Source of the DNA: Candidatus Aristotella avistercoris
Lineage (GTDB): Bacteria; Bacillota; Clostridia; Oscillospirales; Ruminococcaceae
Length of the DNA stretch: 61,831 nt
Assembly (NCBI GenBank): GCA_904397835.1
Contig: CAJFOV010000025.1
Span: 1 to 61,831 of the forward strand
Reading direction: 5' to 3'
This document shows positions 49,260-59,720 of the stretch, in pieces; the stretch's first letter is position 1; every line of letters starts with the position of its first letter. A program made the translations under genes and the position numbers. The notes beneath the pieces were generated by a model. That model ran no database searches, was not told the DNA's origin, and saw only the letters and a program-made list of their open reading frames with translations.

Positions 49260-50618
49260 ATGCCCCAGCTGGAGAGTACAGAGGTCTATGACCAGCCTTT
49301 GCCCTACAACCTGGAGGCGGAGCAGTCGGTCCTGGGGGCCGTGCTGCTGCAGCCGGACTGTCTCAGCAGGGTGTTGGAGATCCTGCGGCCGGAGTGTTTC
49401 TACCGCCCCCAGCATCAGGAGCTCTTCTCCCTGATCATGGGCATGTACACCTCCGCTGAGACCATCGACTTTATCACCGTCCTGGCTCGGGCCAAGGAGC
49501 AGGGGATCTTTCCAACGGATGAGGACGCCAAGATCTACCTGACCCAGTTGGCCCAGGTGGTGCCGTCGGTCTCCAATGTAGAGGCCTATGCCAACATTGT
49601 GCGGGAGCAGTACTACCGGCGCAGCCTGATTTTGGCTGCCCGGGAGATCATTGACAGCTCCCAAGACAAGGGGAATGATGCCAAGCTCCTGTTGGACGCG
49701 GCGGAGCAGAAGATCTTTGAGATCCGCAAGGGCCGGGAGACCAGCGGCCTAACCCCCATCCATGAGATCATCCTGAGTACCTATGACCAGCTCCAAAAGC
49801 TGGCCGGAGAGGATCGGGATCAGTATGCCGGCATCTCCACCGGTTACCGGGATCTGGACCGGATTTTGACGGGACTGAACAAATCGGACCTGATCCTCAT
49901 TGCGGCGCGGCCCGCCATGGGAAAGACCTCCTTTGCCATGAACATCGCTTCCAACGTGGCCCTCAAGGCCAACGTGGGAGTTGCGGTGTTCTCGTTGGAG
50001 ATGAGCAAGGAGCAGCTGGTCTCCCGTCTGCTATCCACCGAGGCCCTCATCCAGAGCTCCAGCCTAAAGGTGGGCAATCTTTCAGGGGACGAGTGGGTGC
50101 GCCTGGCCATGGCGGCCCAGGTGCTGTCCAAGGCCCCCATGTACATTGACGACACCCCCGGCATCACCATCGGGGAGATGAAGGCCCGGGTGCGCCGGCG
50201 CAAGGACATCGGCCTGATTGTCATCGACTACCTACAGCTCATGTCCACCGGGCGGCGCAGTGAAAACCGGGTGCAGGAGGTCTCTGAGATCACCCGAAAC
50301 TTGAAGATCATGGCCAAGGAGCTGGACGTGCCCATCATCACCCTGTCCCAGCTCTCCCGTGGGCCCGATTCCAGAAGTGACCACCGGCCCATGCTCTCCG
50401 ACCTGAGAGAGTCCGGCTCCATCGAGCAGGATGCGGATATCGTCCTCTTCCTCTACCGGGAGCAGTACTACCAGAAGGAGACAGCAAAGCAGAATGTGGC
50501 TGAGTGTATTGTGGCGAAGAACCGCCACGGCGAGACGGCCACGGTGGAGATGATCTGGGATGGCCAGTACACCCGCTTCAGCGGGATGGAGAAAAATCGC
50601 GATGTACCAAACGGTTAA
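49260..50618 (+). CDS. dnaB: Replicative DNA helicase
   Basis: The 452-residue protein is DnaB: N-terminal primase-interaction domain beginning PYNLEAEQSVLGAVL, and a RecA-like motor with Walker A ARPAMGKTSFAM, ALFSLEM-type VFSLEMSKEQL, Walker B LIVIDYLQLM, and the arginine/sensor segments SQLSRGPDSR and DLRESGSIEQDADIV. It unwinds DNA at the replication fork as a hexamer. ATG 49260 follows AAGGAGG. Its 3' end overlaps tilS by 17 nt. Confidence 0.97.
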   Translation: MPQLESTEVYDQPLPYNLEAEQSVLGAVLLQPDCLSRVLEILRPECFYRPQHQELFSLIMGMYTSAETIDFITVLARAKEQGIFPTDEDAKIYLTQLAQVVPSVSNVEAYANIVREQYYRRSLILAAREIIDSSQDKGNDAKLLLDAAEQKIFEIRKGRETSGLTPIHEIILSTYDQLQKLAGEDRDQYAGISTGYRDLDRILTGLNKSDLILIAARPAMGKTSFAMNIASNVALKANVGVAVFSLEMSKEQLVSRLLSTEALIQSSSLKVGNLSGDEWVRLAMAAQVLSKAPMYIDDTPGITIGEMKARVRRRKDIGLIVIDYLQLMSTGRRSENRVQEVSEITRNLKIMAKELDVPIITLSQLSRGPDSRSDHRPMLSDLRESGSIEQDADIVLFLYREQYYQKETAKQNVAECIVAKNRHGETATVEMIWDGQYTRFSGMEKNRDVPNG

Positions 50619-51945
50619 CCGTACAATCCTGCAGGAGCAGATGATACAGCAAGGGGATCGAATCGCCGTCGGGCTCTCCGGCGGGGCGGATTCGGTCGCC
50701 CTGCTTCATTTTTTATGGAAAATCCGCCCGACCTGGCACCTGGATCTGACGGCCTGTCATGTGAACCACATGCTGCGAGGGGCAGAAGCGGACCGGGACG
50801 AGGCCTTTGTCCGCACCCTGTGCCACAGTTTGGAGATTCCGCTGACGGTGGTCCGAAAGGACGTGGGGGCCATTGCAAAGGAACAGGGCCGCTCGGTGGA
50901 GGAGATGGCAAGGCAGGTGCGCTATGACGCCTTTGCACGGCTGGATGCAGACCGTGTTGCAACGGCCCACACCTTGAACGACAACCTGGAGACGGTGTTG
51001 CTGAATCTGGTGCGGGGGACCGGGCTGCGGGGGTTGTGCGGCATCCCACCGGTGCGTGGGCGAATCATCCGGCCGCTGATCCACTGCACTCGCGCCCAGG
51101 TGGAGGCCTACTGTCGGGAACAGAACTTGCACTATGTGACAGATTCCACCAATTTACAGGAGGACTATACCCGCAACCGCCTACGGCGCCAGGTGCTCCC
51201 CCGGCTGCTGGAGATCAATCCAAACCTTCTATCGGGCGTGGGTGGGATGATCCAGCGCTTGAGGCAGGATGAGGACTTTTTGACCCAGGCCGCCCAACAG
51301 GCACAGGGGAACTGGCTGCAGGGGGAGGCACTGTTGGTGGCCCCCTATCTGCAAGCCCCCAAGGCTCTGCGGCAGCGCGGCCTGTTGGCGCTGCTGCGGG
51401 AACGGAACATTCCCATCACAGCTCAGGAGATCCACCAAATGGAGGACCAGATGGCGGCAGGGCAGGGAACTTTAACACTGCCGGGCCCGGTGTATTTCTG
51501 GGTCAAGGATGGGCGGGCTGGCTTTCGAACCCCGGTACAGGCGCCGGTCTTTCCAGCGCAACCCTTGAAGTTAGGGCGGATGCGGCTCCCAGATGGGAGC
51601 TGGGCTACCATCCTGAGAGCGGAATGTGAACAAAATAAAAAAATTACAAATTCTGCATGGATGGGCTTAAAAAACGCCATTGATTGTGATAAAATAAACG
51701 GGAATAGCATCCTGCGCACCCGCAGACCGGGAGACCGGCTCTCTCTGCCGGAGCGAGGGGTGACCAAACCACTGAAAAAATGGCTCAACGAGGCAAAGGT
51801 CCCCCTGGAGCAGCGGGATACCTTGGCTGTGCTTGCCGACGATATGGGGCCCCTTTGGGTCCAGGGATTGGGCAGCGACAGAAGGGTGCGCCCCGACCAT
51901 CAGACCCGGTACATGTTGACCATTACAATTGCAACAGAGGAGTAA
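50602..51945 (+). CDS. tilS: tRNA(Ile)-lysidine synthase
   Basis: TilS attaches lysine to C34 of tRNA-Ile2 (CAU anticodon), changing its decoding from AUG to AUA. The 447-residue protein starts at ATG 50602 (GGAG 10 nt upstream). The PP-loop is [13 protein letters not shown], followed by CHVNHMLRG and RYDAF; the C-terminal domain contains [10 protein letters not shown] and the WLNEAKVP segment. tilS-hpt-ftsH is a highly conserved order in Firmicutes. It overlaps dnaB and leads hpt by 7 nt. Confidence 0.95.
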   Translation: MYQTVNRTILQEQMIQQGDRIAVGLSGGADSVALLHFLWKIRPTWHLDLTACHVNHMLRGAEADRDEAFVRTLCHSLEIPLTVVRKDVGAIAKEQGRSVEEMARQVRYDAFARLDADRVATAHTLNDNLETVLLNLVRGTGLRGLCGIPPVRGRIIRPLIHCTRAQVEAYCREQNLHYVTDSTNLQEDYTRNRLRRQVLPRLLEINPNLLSGVGGMIQRLRQDEDFLTQAAQQAQGNWLQGEALLVAPYLQAPKALRQRGLLALLRERNIPITAQEIHQMEDQMAAGQGTLTLPGPVYFWVKDGRAGFRTPVQAPVFPAQPLKLGRMRLPDGSWATILRAECEQNKKITNSAWMGLKNAIDCDKINGNSILRTRRPGDRLSLPERGVTKPLKKWLNEAKVPLEQRDTLAVLADDMGPLWVQGLGSDRRVRPDHQTRYMLTITIATEE

Positions 51946-51952
51946 AAAAGAC

Positions 51953-52504
51953 ATGCAGGAGGATATTTTGAGGGTTCTGATCTCGGAAGAAGAGATTCAC
52001 CAGGCTGTGGAAAAGCTGGGCAAACAGATCAGCCAGGACTACCAGGGCAAAGATTTGCTCATGGTCAGTGTGCTCAAGGGTTCCATTGTGTTTATGGCGG
52101 ATCTTATGCGGGCCATTGATTGCAAGGTAACCATCGACTTTATGTCTGTCTCCAGCTATGGCTCCGGTGTAAAAACTTCCGGGGTGGTTAAGATATTAAA
52201 AGATTTGGATGTTCCACTGGAGGGCCGGGACGTGCTCATTGTGGAGGATATTCTGGACAGTGGCAAGACCCTGAGCTATCTGGTGGACGTGCTGACCCAG
52301 CGCAACCCCAACAGCATCCGTATTGCGACCCTGTTGGATAAGCCGGAGCGCCGGGAGGCCGATATTCATTCGGATTACTTTGGTTTCCATGTGCCCGATG
52401 AGTTTGTGGTGGGCTATGGGTTGGACTATGCCGAACAGTACCGGAATCTGCCGTACATCGGGGTGCTCAAACCCCAGGTCTACAGCAAAGGTTCCATGGA
52501 ATAA
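51953..52504 (+). CDS. hpt: Hypoxanthine phosphoribosyltransferase
   Basis: The 183-residue enzyme salvages hypoxanthine and guanine with PRPP. The PRPP motif is [17 protein letters not shown], with the [12 protein letters not shown] loop and the base-binding DFMSVSSYG and [18 protein letters not shown] segments. The start is ATG 51953 behind GAGGAG. It sits between tilS and ftsH, as in most Firmicutes. Confidence 0.96.
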   Translation: MQEDILRVLISEEEIHQAVEKLGKQISQDYQGKDLLMVSVLKGSIVFMADLMRAIDCKVTIDFMSVSSYGSGVKTSGVVKILKDLDVPLEGRDVLIVEDILDSGKTLSYLVDVLTQRNPNSIRIATLLDKPERREADIHSDYFGFHVPDEFVVGYGLDYAEQYRNLPYIGVLKPQVYSKGSME

Positions 52505-52559
52505 AGGATGGCTCTATTGGCGGCATTTGTCAATTTACAGGAACAGGGAGTGAACACAT

Positions 52560-54647
52560 TTGGCTATTAAGAAGTCCAAAGGCATGGGGGCATATTTGGC
52601 AGTGCTGTTGCTGCTCATGCTGTTGGCGGTCTTTATCTTTACCCCAACCAACAATGGGAACACCCTGACCTATTCTCAGGTTCTGCAGTACTTTGAGAAC
52701 GGCCAGGTCAGCGAATTTGTCATCGACTGCAACCAGGGCGACCTGACCATGAAGGTGGATGGCGTGGAGCGGGAGGTGGTCTACCGCCTGCCCAGTATCT
52801 CCATCTTTTTGAATGATGTGGACCTGGAGGCCTATTCCCAGTCCTACAACGCGGCGCACCCCGATGCGCCCCTCTCCTACGACTACATTCCGGCGGAGGA
52901 GCCCTCCCTCCTGCTGACCATGCTGCCGACGCTGTTGCTGCTGGTGGGCATGGTGATCTTCTGGGTACTCATGATGCGCCAGGCCGGCGGGGGCGGCGGC
53001 AAGATCTCCAACTTCAGCAAGGCCAAGGCCAAGCCTGTGACAGAGGGCCGCAAGGTCACCTTTGCCGATGTGGCAGGGGCCGATGAGGAGAAGCAGGAGC
53101 TGGAGGAGATCGTCGAGTTCCTGAAGAACCCCGGCAAGTTCAATATGCTGGGAGCCCGGGTGCCCAAGGGCGTGCTGCTCATGGGCCCTCCTGGAACAGG
53201 TAAAACCCTGTTGGCCAGGGCTGTGGCAGGGGAGGCAGGCGTGCCCTTCTTCTCCATCTCCGGCTCTGACTTTGTGGAGATGTTTGTGGGCGTGGGCGCC
53301 TCCCGTGTGCGTGACCTGTTTGAGCAAGCCAAAAAGAACGCCCCCAGCATCATCTTTATTGATGAGATCGATGCCGTAGGCCGCCACCGTGGCGCCGGAT
53401 TGGGCGGCGGTCACGATGAGCGGGAGCAGACATTGAACCAACTGCTGGTGGAGATGGACGGATTTGGCGCCAATACCGGTGTCATCGTCATTGCCGCCAC
53501 CAACCGCAGCGATATTTTGGATCCGGCTCTGCTGCGTCCCGGACGCTTTGACCGGCAGATCGTGGTCAACTACCCGGACGTGAAGGGCCGCGAAGAGATT
53601 CTGCGCGTTCACACCCGCAACAAGCCCCTGGGTCCGGATGTGGACCTGCGGGTCATTGCACAGACCACCATCGGCTTTACTGGTGCAGATTTGGAGAACC
53701 TGGCCAATGAGGCGGCGCTTTTGGCAGCCCGCAAGAACCGCAAGGCTATCACCATGGCGGATATTGAGGAGGCCACCATCAAGGTCATTGCTGGCCCGGA
53801 AAAGAGATCCCACAAGGTCTCTGACAAGGACCGGAATTTGACCTGCTACCATGAAGCGGGTCATGCTGTGACCACCTACTATTGCCCCACCCAGAGTGCG
53901 GTGCACCAGGTCTCCATCATACCTCGGGGAATGGCGGGGGGCTACACCCTCTCTCTGCCGGAGGATGACCGCAACTATAAGACCAAGCGGGAGATGTATG
54001 AGGAAATCGTCACCCTGCTGGGAGGCCGTGTGGCGGAAAAGCTGGTGTTGGACGACATCTCCACCGGCGCTTCCAACGACATTGAGCGGGCCAGCAAGAT
54101 CGCCCGCAATATGGTGACCCGATACGGATTTAGCGAGAAGCTGGGCCCCATTGTCTATGGCCAGGATCAGGGTGAAATCTTCCTGGGCAGGGATCTGGGC
54201 CAGACCCGCAACTACTCGGAGAATGTGGCCGCGGAGATCGACCAGGAGGTCCGAGAGATTGTGGATACCGCCTACGAGCGGTGCAAGGAGATCCTAGAGG
54301 AACATCGGGATCAGTTGGAACGGGTTGCCCAGTACCTCAAACGTCGGGAGAAGATCGACGCTGAGACCTTCCGCCTGCTGATGGAGACGGACCTGTCCTA
54401 CGAGGAGTTGGACGCCAAAGCGGAGGCCCGCCGTCTGGCCAACGACCCCGCTGCGGCCACTCCGTCCCCCCGCAGACCCCGCACCCCTGTGGAGCAGGCT
54501 CCTACAGAGGAACCTCAACAGGCTCCTTCGGAGGATACCGTCCCCCAGGTACCGATGCCGGAGGCGGAGGATCAACCGCAGGCCTCACAGACTCCTGAGA
54601 TCCCTCAGGAGGCCGGGGACCCGAGGGATGAAAACACACAGAACTAG
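52560..54647 (+). CDS. ftsH: ATP-dependent zinc metalloprotease FtsH
   Basis: FtsH degrades misassembled membrane and some cytosolic proteins. The 695-residue protein starts at TTG 52560 with GGGAGTG upstream. It has an N-terminal helix (about residues 10-28), an extracytoplasmic domain to about 115, a second helix (about 120-140), the AAA module with [22 protein letters not shown] and the SRH arginines ([18 protein letters not shown]), and the zinc motif HEAGH. The tail after about residue 625 is Pro/Gln/Glu-rich and unstructured. A strong terminator follows. Confidence 0.97.
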   Translation: MAIKKSKGMGAYLAVLLLLMLLAVFIFTPTNNGNTLTYSQVLQYFENGQVSEFVIDCNQGDLTMKVDGVEREVVYRLPSISIFLNDVDLEAYSQSYNAAHPDAPLSYDYIPAEEPSLLLTMLPTLLLLVGMVIFWVLMMRQAGGGGGKISNFSKAKAKPVTEGRKVTFADVAGADEEKQELEEIVEFLKNPGKFNMLGARVPKGVLLMGPPGTGKTLLARAVAGEAGVPFFSISGSDFVEMFVGVGASRVRDLFEQAKKNAPSIIFIDEIDAVGRHRGAGLGGGHDEREQTLNQLLVEMDGFGANTGVIVIAATNRSDILDPALLRPGRFDRQIVVNYPDVKGREEILRVHTRNKPLGPDVDLRVIAQTTIGFTGADLENLANEAALLAARKNRKAITMADIEEATIKVIAGPEKRSHKVSDKDRNLTCYHEAGHAVTTYYCPTQSAVHQVSIIPRGMAGGYTLSLPEDDRNYKTKREMYEEIVTLLGGRVAEKLVLDDISTGASNDIERASKIARNMVTRYGFSEKLGPIVYGQDQGEIFLGRDLGQTRNYSENVAAEIDQEVREIVDTAYERCKEILEEHRDQLERVAQYLKRREKIDAETFRLLMETDLSYEELDAKAEARRLANDPAAATPSPRRPRTPVEQAPTEEPQQAPSEDTVPQVPMPEAEDQPQASQTPEIPQEAGDPRDENTQN

Positions 54648-54660
54648 GAATCATCAAATG

Positions 54661-54685
54661 GGGGCGACGCAGTCGCCCCTTTTTT
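54661..54685 (+). terminator. Terminator of tilS-hpt-ftsH
   Basis: GGGGCGA pairs with TCGCCCC around cgcag, followed by TTTTTT. The LiaF-like gene begins 17 nt later, so some read-through is possible. Confidence 0.85.
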
Positions 54686-54701
54686 GGAAAGGAGTGGTGA
54701 A

Positions 54702-55397
54702 ATGCGCAGAAGGATTCCCAGGGTGGTCCTTGGCTTGTTTCTCATTGGCGCCGGCGTGGCCTTTGTGGGCAGGGCGCTGCATCTGTGGTATTTTGATCCC
54801 TTCTTTGAGGGGTGGTGGACCCTCTTTTTGTTGGTGCCAGCGGCCTGCTCCATGGCCAGCAACGGAATCAACGGGGGAAATCTCACCTTGGCACTGGTGG
54901 GCGTTCTTTTCCTTTTGGAGGAGCAGGAAGTGCTACAGGATGTCCAAATTTGGCCCCTGGCGGTGGCGCTGTTGCTGGTTTGGGGCGGGATTCGCCTCCT
55001 ATTCCCAAGGAATCCTCAGACGCGGCAGAGCACCTACCATCCTTCTGAGGGTGGATACGACTTCCAAGATCACCCCCATTACCAAATGGTTCTTGGGAGC
55101 AATTGGATCAAAAACGCCTGCAAAAGCCTGAAAGACGGCTCCTGCCGGGTGGTGCTGGGAAGTATGGATGTGGATTTCACCCAAGCGGAATTGGAGGGAG
55201 ACGCCTCACTACAAGTTTCTGCCATTTTGGGGAGGTTGACGCTCCATCTGCCCAAAGGGGTCAACCCAAACCTTCAGGAGAGCTCTATTCTTGGGCGTTG
55301 CAGCAACGGCGTCAACCGCCCATTTGACCCCTGTGGCCATCTGCTGCAGGTGCGGTCTACAGCGGTTTTGGGTACTGTGAAAATTTTATCAGATTAG
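54702..55397 (+). CDS. LiaF-like membrane protein (DUF5668 plus LiaF C-terminal domain)
   Basis: The ATG at 54702 (AAAGGAG 8 nt upstream) gives 231 residues. Residues 5-105 form four helices in the pattern of the LiaF transmembrane/DUF5668 region (RVVLGLFLIGAGVAFVG then ALALLLVWGGIRLLF-type VALLLVWGGIRLLFP). The C-terminal half is a beta-helix-like LiaF domain with GSMDVDFTQAELEGDASLQV and ILGRLTLHLPKGV. LiaF proteins inhibit LiaRS cell-envelope stress signalling, but no liaRS genes are nearby, so its partner is unknown. Confidence 0.85.
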   Translation: MRRRIPRVVLGLFLIGAGVAFVGRALHLWYFDPFFEGWWTLFLLVPAACSMASNGINGGNLTLALVGVLFLLEEQEVLQDVQIWPLAVALLLVWGGIRLLFPRNPQTRQSTYHPSEGGYDFQDHPHYQMVLGSNWIKNACKSLKDGSCRVVLGSMDVDFTQAELEGDASLQVSAILGRLTLHLPKGVNPNLQESSILGRCSNGVNRPFDPCGHLLQVRSTAVLGTVKILSD

Positions 55398-55519
55398 GAC
55401 TTGACAGAGGCATATTTTTGGAATAAAATATAATATTCGCCAAAAGATATGTAGATCCACTGGATTTGGATGGATCCTGCGGCGGGGTGGAAAATTTCAT
55501 TGGAAAGGGCTGACAGAAC

Positions 55520-58051
55520 GTGATGGACCCACAGGTAAAGCAGAAAATATATCAATTCCTGGTCTCTCAATTTCCCCTGCAACAACCCATTCATATGGCT
55601 CAGGTGATGGCCTGCCTGACACGGGCGGGATATGGGCACGATGCGCTGGGCTTTGCAAAGTCCAAGCAGATGCTGCAGAGCATGCCGGAATTTCTGACGC
55701 TGGAGGAGGAGCTGTGCCAAGGGGTACCCAGAATTTTTGTCACCATCACCCCCTGGATCGAGCCCCAGGAGGTATCTGCCCAGAGTTCGGAGCAGGAAGC
55801 GGCGGCGACCCAAGAGCAGCCCCAAGCCTTGCCTGCGGAGTGGCCTGCAAGTCTGTGGGATTTTGCCTTTCTCCCTTGGGGAACCATGAACTACCTCTAC
55901 CGGCTGGGCAATGCCGCCGAGCTGGGGGAACGCACCGCTGAAGAGGTGCTGACCCAAGCCTATGACACGGCCCAGGAGAAGGGCGGGGTGATCTCCGCCG
56001 GTGGGATGCTCTACCTGCCCTTGGATGTGCACAGCACAGAAACGGGGGACTTGCTCTATGCCGGCTTTGTCAAGAACATCAATCCGGACCGTCAGCCATG
56101 GTTCCTCAAATACATTGGCCCCCATAACCAGACAAAGGAAGAGGATTCCGCCCTGGATGAGAGGGAGCAGGCCGTTGCCCAGCTCAAGGCCTTTGCCTAC
56201 CTTCCGCTTCAAAAGCAGGAGGATTTGGTACGCTATGGACTCCTGACCCATGAGGAGGAGCGCAGCACCCCGATGGCTCTGCTGGCCCAGGCCTATCAGC
56301 GGGCGGTGGCGGGAGACCGGATTCAAACATGGGAAGAGGGCGTCTATTTTGAAACTGGGATTCCGAATGCCCGCGGGGATATGCTCTGCGCCTTTTTTGT
56401 GCCCAACACCAATCCGGATCGCCAGGCCTGGTATTTAAAGTATATCGGCGTGGCCAAGCAGGAGGGAACTGCCGCCACTGAGCATACCTCTGTGGCCCCC
56501 TCCGGATGGAAAGAACCAGATCAAAATTTGAGCGCTAGGAGGGAGCAGGCAACAGATGCTGCAGCGATTCCACAGGAGACATCCCTGGAAGAGGCCTCTC
56601 AGCCTGCACCAGCGTTGGGGCAGCCCGCGCCTGTCACCCCTGCCCTCAAGGAAGAAATCCCCCTTGTTGCTCCCATGTTCCAGTCACAGGAGATGCCTCA
56701 GGAGACGTTGCCAGAGGGACTGGCTGCACCCCATCGGGAGCCAGAGGAACCCTACCCGCCGGTGCTGGAGGAGTTTGCCTTTGTGCCTCACTCCACGCTC
56801 TTGGTGTTTACCGAGCTGGTGGCGGCAGAAGATTTGGAGGATGTTGCCCCTGGTGAATTGCTGAATCAGGCCTATCAGCGGGCCGTGGCAGAGGGGCGGA
56901 TCTACCACAACAGCCGAGGTGTGGCCTTTTTTACGGGGCTCTTTACAACAAAGGGCGCTCCCATCCATGCTGGGTTTGTCCCCAACCGCTATCCGGATGG
57001 GCAGAAGTGGGTCCTCAACTTTGTGGGCAGCGGCCGGGAGGATCCGGACCAGCCAGCCCCCAGTAAGAAGCGGGTGCCGGGCAAGGCGTTGGAGAACTTT
57101 GCCTATTTGGGCAACTGGAGTGTTCTGCTGGATACCCTGTCCAAGATGGCCCTCAAAGAGGACTGGGATTTCAATACGGCAGGAAACGAGGTGCCCAAAC
57201 GGCACCAGATTCTCCGGCAGTATTTGAACTACACCTTCTACCGCCTGCAGATGGAGGGGAAGGTCTGCATCTCCTCCGACGGCAAATTTGCTGCCTTTAA
57301 CACTGGGCTGGTCAACTCTGGCTATGACGAGATCTATGCCTGTTTTGTCCCTTATGAGTCAGAGATCTATGACACCAAGTGGCGCTTCAGCAGCTTCTGC
57401 CTTGCCGGTGACCGCAGTGGCCGGGGGGATGGGAAGACGCTGGTCAAATACTTCCATCCCCTGCCCCAGGTGGCCAGCTACTTCAATCAGCTCACCGACC
57501 TTCTCTACGATCCCAAACGGGATTTGATCCCCGACAAACGGCACATCATTGTGGATAACATCGCCCGGCTCCCTATGGGCTTTTTGCGGGAGGAGTGCAA
57601 TGACCCCTCCGCCCAAAGGCTGCTGGACGTGGTCGAACAGGCCCAGACGGCCACGGAGCGGAAGGTTCTGTTCACCCAACTGGCAGAGCTCATTGAGAGC
57701 AACGCAAGGCTCAACAACCGCCTGTGCAACCGCCTGCAGGATGCCATTGACCTGGCGGTGAAGAGGGTCACTTGGAACTATAAGACGGCCATCCCCCTCT
57801 ACTACCCCAAGGGCAACTGCATGAGCCTCATGTTGCCCCTCTCCTTACAGGATGACACCAAGGCCGATGCCGCGCTGGTGACCCAGCTGGTGGAGTCCGG
57901 TGTCTACCAGGGCCAAACCATCCTCACCTTGGATCAGGCCTATGTGGATGCCCGGCTCATCTGCCGGCCAGACAGCGACTGGCTGAACCCCGGCAGTATT
58001 CATGTCAGCAGCACCTTGGAGGACGACGCCGTCGACGAGGCGGAGAACTAG
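55520..58051 (+). CDS. DUF3825 multi-repeat protein with LOTUS-like N-terminus
   Basis: The start is GTG 55520 (or ATG 55523), 10 nt after AAAGGG, for 843 residues. Residues about 1-75 (VKQKIYQFLVSQFP to PRIFVTI) look like an OST-HTH/LOTUS-type winged helix. Then come three degenerate copies of one about 90-residue module (from FAFLPWGTM near 115, FAYLPLQ near 220 and FAFVPHS near 420), each ending in a NPDRQPWFLKYIG-like strand pair, and a full DUF3825 domain from about 525 (FAYLGNWSVLLDTL). A Pro/Glu-rich linker of about 100 residues separates modules 2 and 3. No nuclease motif is evident. LOTUS domains bind RNA, often G-rich or structured, so an RNA-linked role is plausible but untested. 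Confidence 0.8.
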   Translation: MMDPQVKQKIYQFLVSQFPLQQPIHMAQVMACLTRAGYGHDALGFAKSKQMLQSMPEFLTLEEELCQGVPRIFVTITPWIEPQEVSAQSSEQEAAATQEQPQALPAEWPASLWDFAFLPWGTMNYLYRLGNAAELGERTAEEVLTQAYDTAQEKGGVISAGGMLYLPLDVHSTETGDLLYAGFVKNINPDRQPWFLKYIGPHNQTKEEDSALDEREQAVAQLKAFAYLPLQKQEDLVRYGLLTHEEERSTPMALLAQAYQRAVAGDRIQTWEEGVYFETGIPNARGDMLCAFFVPNTNPDRQAWYLKYIGVAKQEGTAATEHTSVAPSGWKEPDQNLSARREQATDAAAIPQETSLEEASQPAPALGQPAPVTPALKEEIPLVAPMFQSQEMPQETLPEGLAAPHREPEEPYPPVLEEFAFVPHSTLLVFTELVAAEDLEDVAPGELLNQAYQRAVAEGRIYHNSRGVAFFTGLFTTKGAPIHAGFVPNRYPDGQKWVLNFVGSGREDPDQPAPSKKRVPGKALENFAYLGNWSVLLDTLSKMALKEDWDFNTAGNEVPKRHQILRQYLNYTFYRLQMEGKVCISSDGKFAAFNTGLVNSGYDEIYACFVPYESEIYDTKWRFSSFCLAGDRSGRGDGKTLVKYFHPLPQVASYFNQLTDLLYDPKRDLIPDKRHIIVDNIARLPMGFLREECNDPSAQRLLDVVEQAQTATERKVLFTQLAELIESNARLNNRLCNRLQDAIDLAVKRVTWNYKTAIPLYYPKGNCMSLMLPLSLQDDTKADAALVTQLVESGVYQGQTILTLDQAYVDARLICRPDSDWLNPGSIHVSSTLEDDAVDEAEN

Positions 58052-58065
58052 AATCCCCAGAACAA

Positions 58066-58108
58066 AACCGTAGGGAGCACGTTTGTGCTCCCTACGGTTA
58101 TTTTAATG
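58066..58108 (+). terminator. Terminator of the DUF3825 gene
   Basis: A 15-bp perfect stem (AACCGTAGGGAGCAC with its complement, loop gttt) is followed by ATTTTAAT. Confidence 0.9.
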
Positions 58109-58447
58109 GCATCCAATGGGATAAACCATCCCGATGTTGCACAGCGAGTGGTAAAGGTTTTGCCCGACAATTGAGAGAATCGTTGCGATTCAATCTTCAA
58201 AATGGATAGAGAAGCTGTGCTGGGGGAATTTTTCGTTTCCTTACAGACCAGAGTCGAACGACAAGGAGGGACCATCCGGTGTCCTTCTGAGGATGTGCCG
58301 GTGCGGCGTGCTTACCATGGGGTTCCAGGTTCTACCCTCGATAAAGATCTCCTCTTTTTATAGCATATCCTTACCGGTTGGAAAGAATGTTACCGAGAAT
58401 TGCTACAGTGACTATGGGCTACTACAGGTGCAGCGTACACAATGAAT
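58109..58447. other. Intergenic gap with possible hairpins, no gene
   Basis: GCACAGC near 58135-58142 can pair with GCTGTGC near 58214-58220, enclosing a GAATCG-ttg-CGATTC hairpin. No ORF or known RNA family was recognised. Confidence 0.3.
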
Positions 58448-59572
58448 TCATCTGTTATGTGTGTCCTGTGGAACTTCCTCTTCCGGTGTATCTTCGCCCT
58501 GATGACCTGCCTGCTGGGCAAAATAGTTCCGGTTGTACAGCACGCTGGGGTCCTGAGGGCGGAATTGGCCGGCCAGTTCATTGTATTCCCTGGCCCGCTC
58601 CCGCTGGCCCAGACGATCATAACAGACACAGAGCAGCAGGGCAGGGCGATACCCGTAGCAGTCCTCCTGGACAAAGGCGCCCGTCTGGGGACGGGGGCAG
58701 TGCAGCGCTGTCCCATACCAGAAGATGGCATCCTCATACTGTCCCCGGTTCATAAAGTGGTCTCCAAGGGCGCAACAGACCTCCCCACGGGGCCGGGTGT
58801 AGGTCAGGGCATGGAGCAGGGCGTGGAGAGAGCGCTCCTCCTGCCCCAGTTGCTGGTAACATTTGGACAGGACCAGACAGGCGTCCAAATTGTTTTCCAC
58901 CCAGCCCTGTCCCTGCTGCAGAAAGTCCTGGAGCACCTGGGCTGCCCGGATCCATTGGCCGTGGGCCAGCAGTTCCCGGCCGTAGTAGTACTGCTGCCGG
59001 GGCTCCAGGCTGCCCTTTTGCCGGAGCAGCCCCTCCAGAATGCGCAGATTCCGATCGGGATCCCCGGTCCCCACCTTGTGGTGGGTGATGGCAGCGCCGA
59101 CATGTAGGATCTTGCCTGAGGGGGGAATGGCCTCATGGACTGCCCCCTGCCAGCGGAACTGCCGGTCGCGGCGCAACCAGCGCTCCCGCTCATAGGAGAA
59201 GGTGGGGGACCCGTTAGCGTCAAATGCGGTGTGGTAGGGCATCATCACCAGATCCACCGATGGGTCCAGGGTCTCCTTGAGATGCAGCAGCTCCTCTCGG
59301 TCCTTGGGGAGAAGGAGGTCATCGGCATCTATCCACATACAGTAGTCCATATGGGCCTGGGTAAAGGAAAAATTGCGGGCAGCGGCAAAGTCGTCCTGCC
59401 AAGGATAGTGGAACACCTGGGATGTATACCGTTGGGCGATGGCAACGGTGGCATCAGTGGAACCGGTGTCCACCACCACCAGCTCATCCCACAGCCCTCG
59501 GATGCTCTCCAAACAGCGCTCCAGCACCGCCTCCTCATTTTTGACGATCATACAGATGCTCAAAGTGACCAT
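58448..59572 (-). CDS. Family 2 glycosyltransferase with TPR-like C-terminus
   Basis: The 374-residue protein starts at ATG 59572 with AAGGAG. Its GT-A fold shows SICMIVKNEE, VVVDTGSTDAT and the metal/sugar DxD in MWIDADDLLLP. The SunS-like family pattern continues with FRWQGAVHE. From about residue 195 the protein is helical with TPR-like repeats (YYYGRELLAHGQWIRAAQVL and later pairs), typical of clostridial cytosolic glycosyltransferases. The substrate is unknown; peptide or cell-surface glycosylation is possible. The C-terminal 20 residues are Glu-rich. Confidence 0.88.
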   Translation of the reverse strand: MVTLSICMIVKNEEAVLERCLESIRGLWDELVVVDTGSTDATVAIAQRYTSQVFHYPWQDDFAAARNFSFTQAHMDYCMWIDADDLLLPKDREELLHLKETLDPSVDLVMMPYHTAFDANGSPTFSYERERWLRRDRQFRWQGAVHEAIPPSGKILHVGAAITHHKVGTGDPDRNLRILEGLLRQKGSLEPRQQYYYGRELLAHGQWIRAAQVLQDFLQQGQGWVENNLDACLVLSKCYQQLGQEERSLHALLHALTYTRPRGEVCCALGDHFMNRGQYEDAIFWYGTALHCPRPQTGAFVQEDCYGYRPALLLCVCYDRLGQRERAREYNELAGQFRPQDPSVLYNRNYFAQQAGHQGEDTPEEEVPQDTHNR

Positions 59573-59644
59573 GACAAACTCCTTGGAAATGGATTCTTCC
59601 CCATCCTATGCTTCGCAGAATAGGCTGGTGTCTGGATTGCCGCC

Positions 59645-59673
59645 TTGCACTTGAAACTTGGATGGGGTATAAT
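59645..59673 (+). promoter_or_regulatory. Promoter of the Isf-like flavoprotein gene
   Basis: TTGCAC and a perfect TATAAT are separated by 17 nt; transcription should start near 59680. Confidence 0.85.
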
Positions 59674-59685
59674 AGCCATGAGATA

Positions 59686-59720
59686 GCTCTTGCTAACTTT
59701 GGTGGCGGGAGCCTTTTTTA
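59686..59720 (+). terminator. Terminator-like hairpin at the start of the flavoprotein transcript
   Basis: GCTCTTGC pairs with GCGGGAGC (8 bp with two G-U pairs) and is followed by CTTTTTT. It lies only about 6-40 nt after the predicted transcription start and upstream of the gene's ribosome site. Confidence 0.65.

Noticed and set aside
58109-58447. Possible tRNA or SRP RNA in the gap after the DUF3825 gene
   Set aside because: A GGTTC-like stretch is present but no cloverleaf or SRP core could be assembled.
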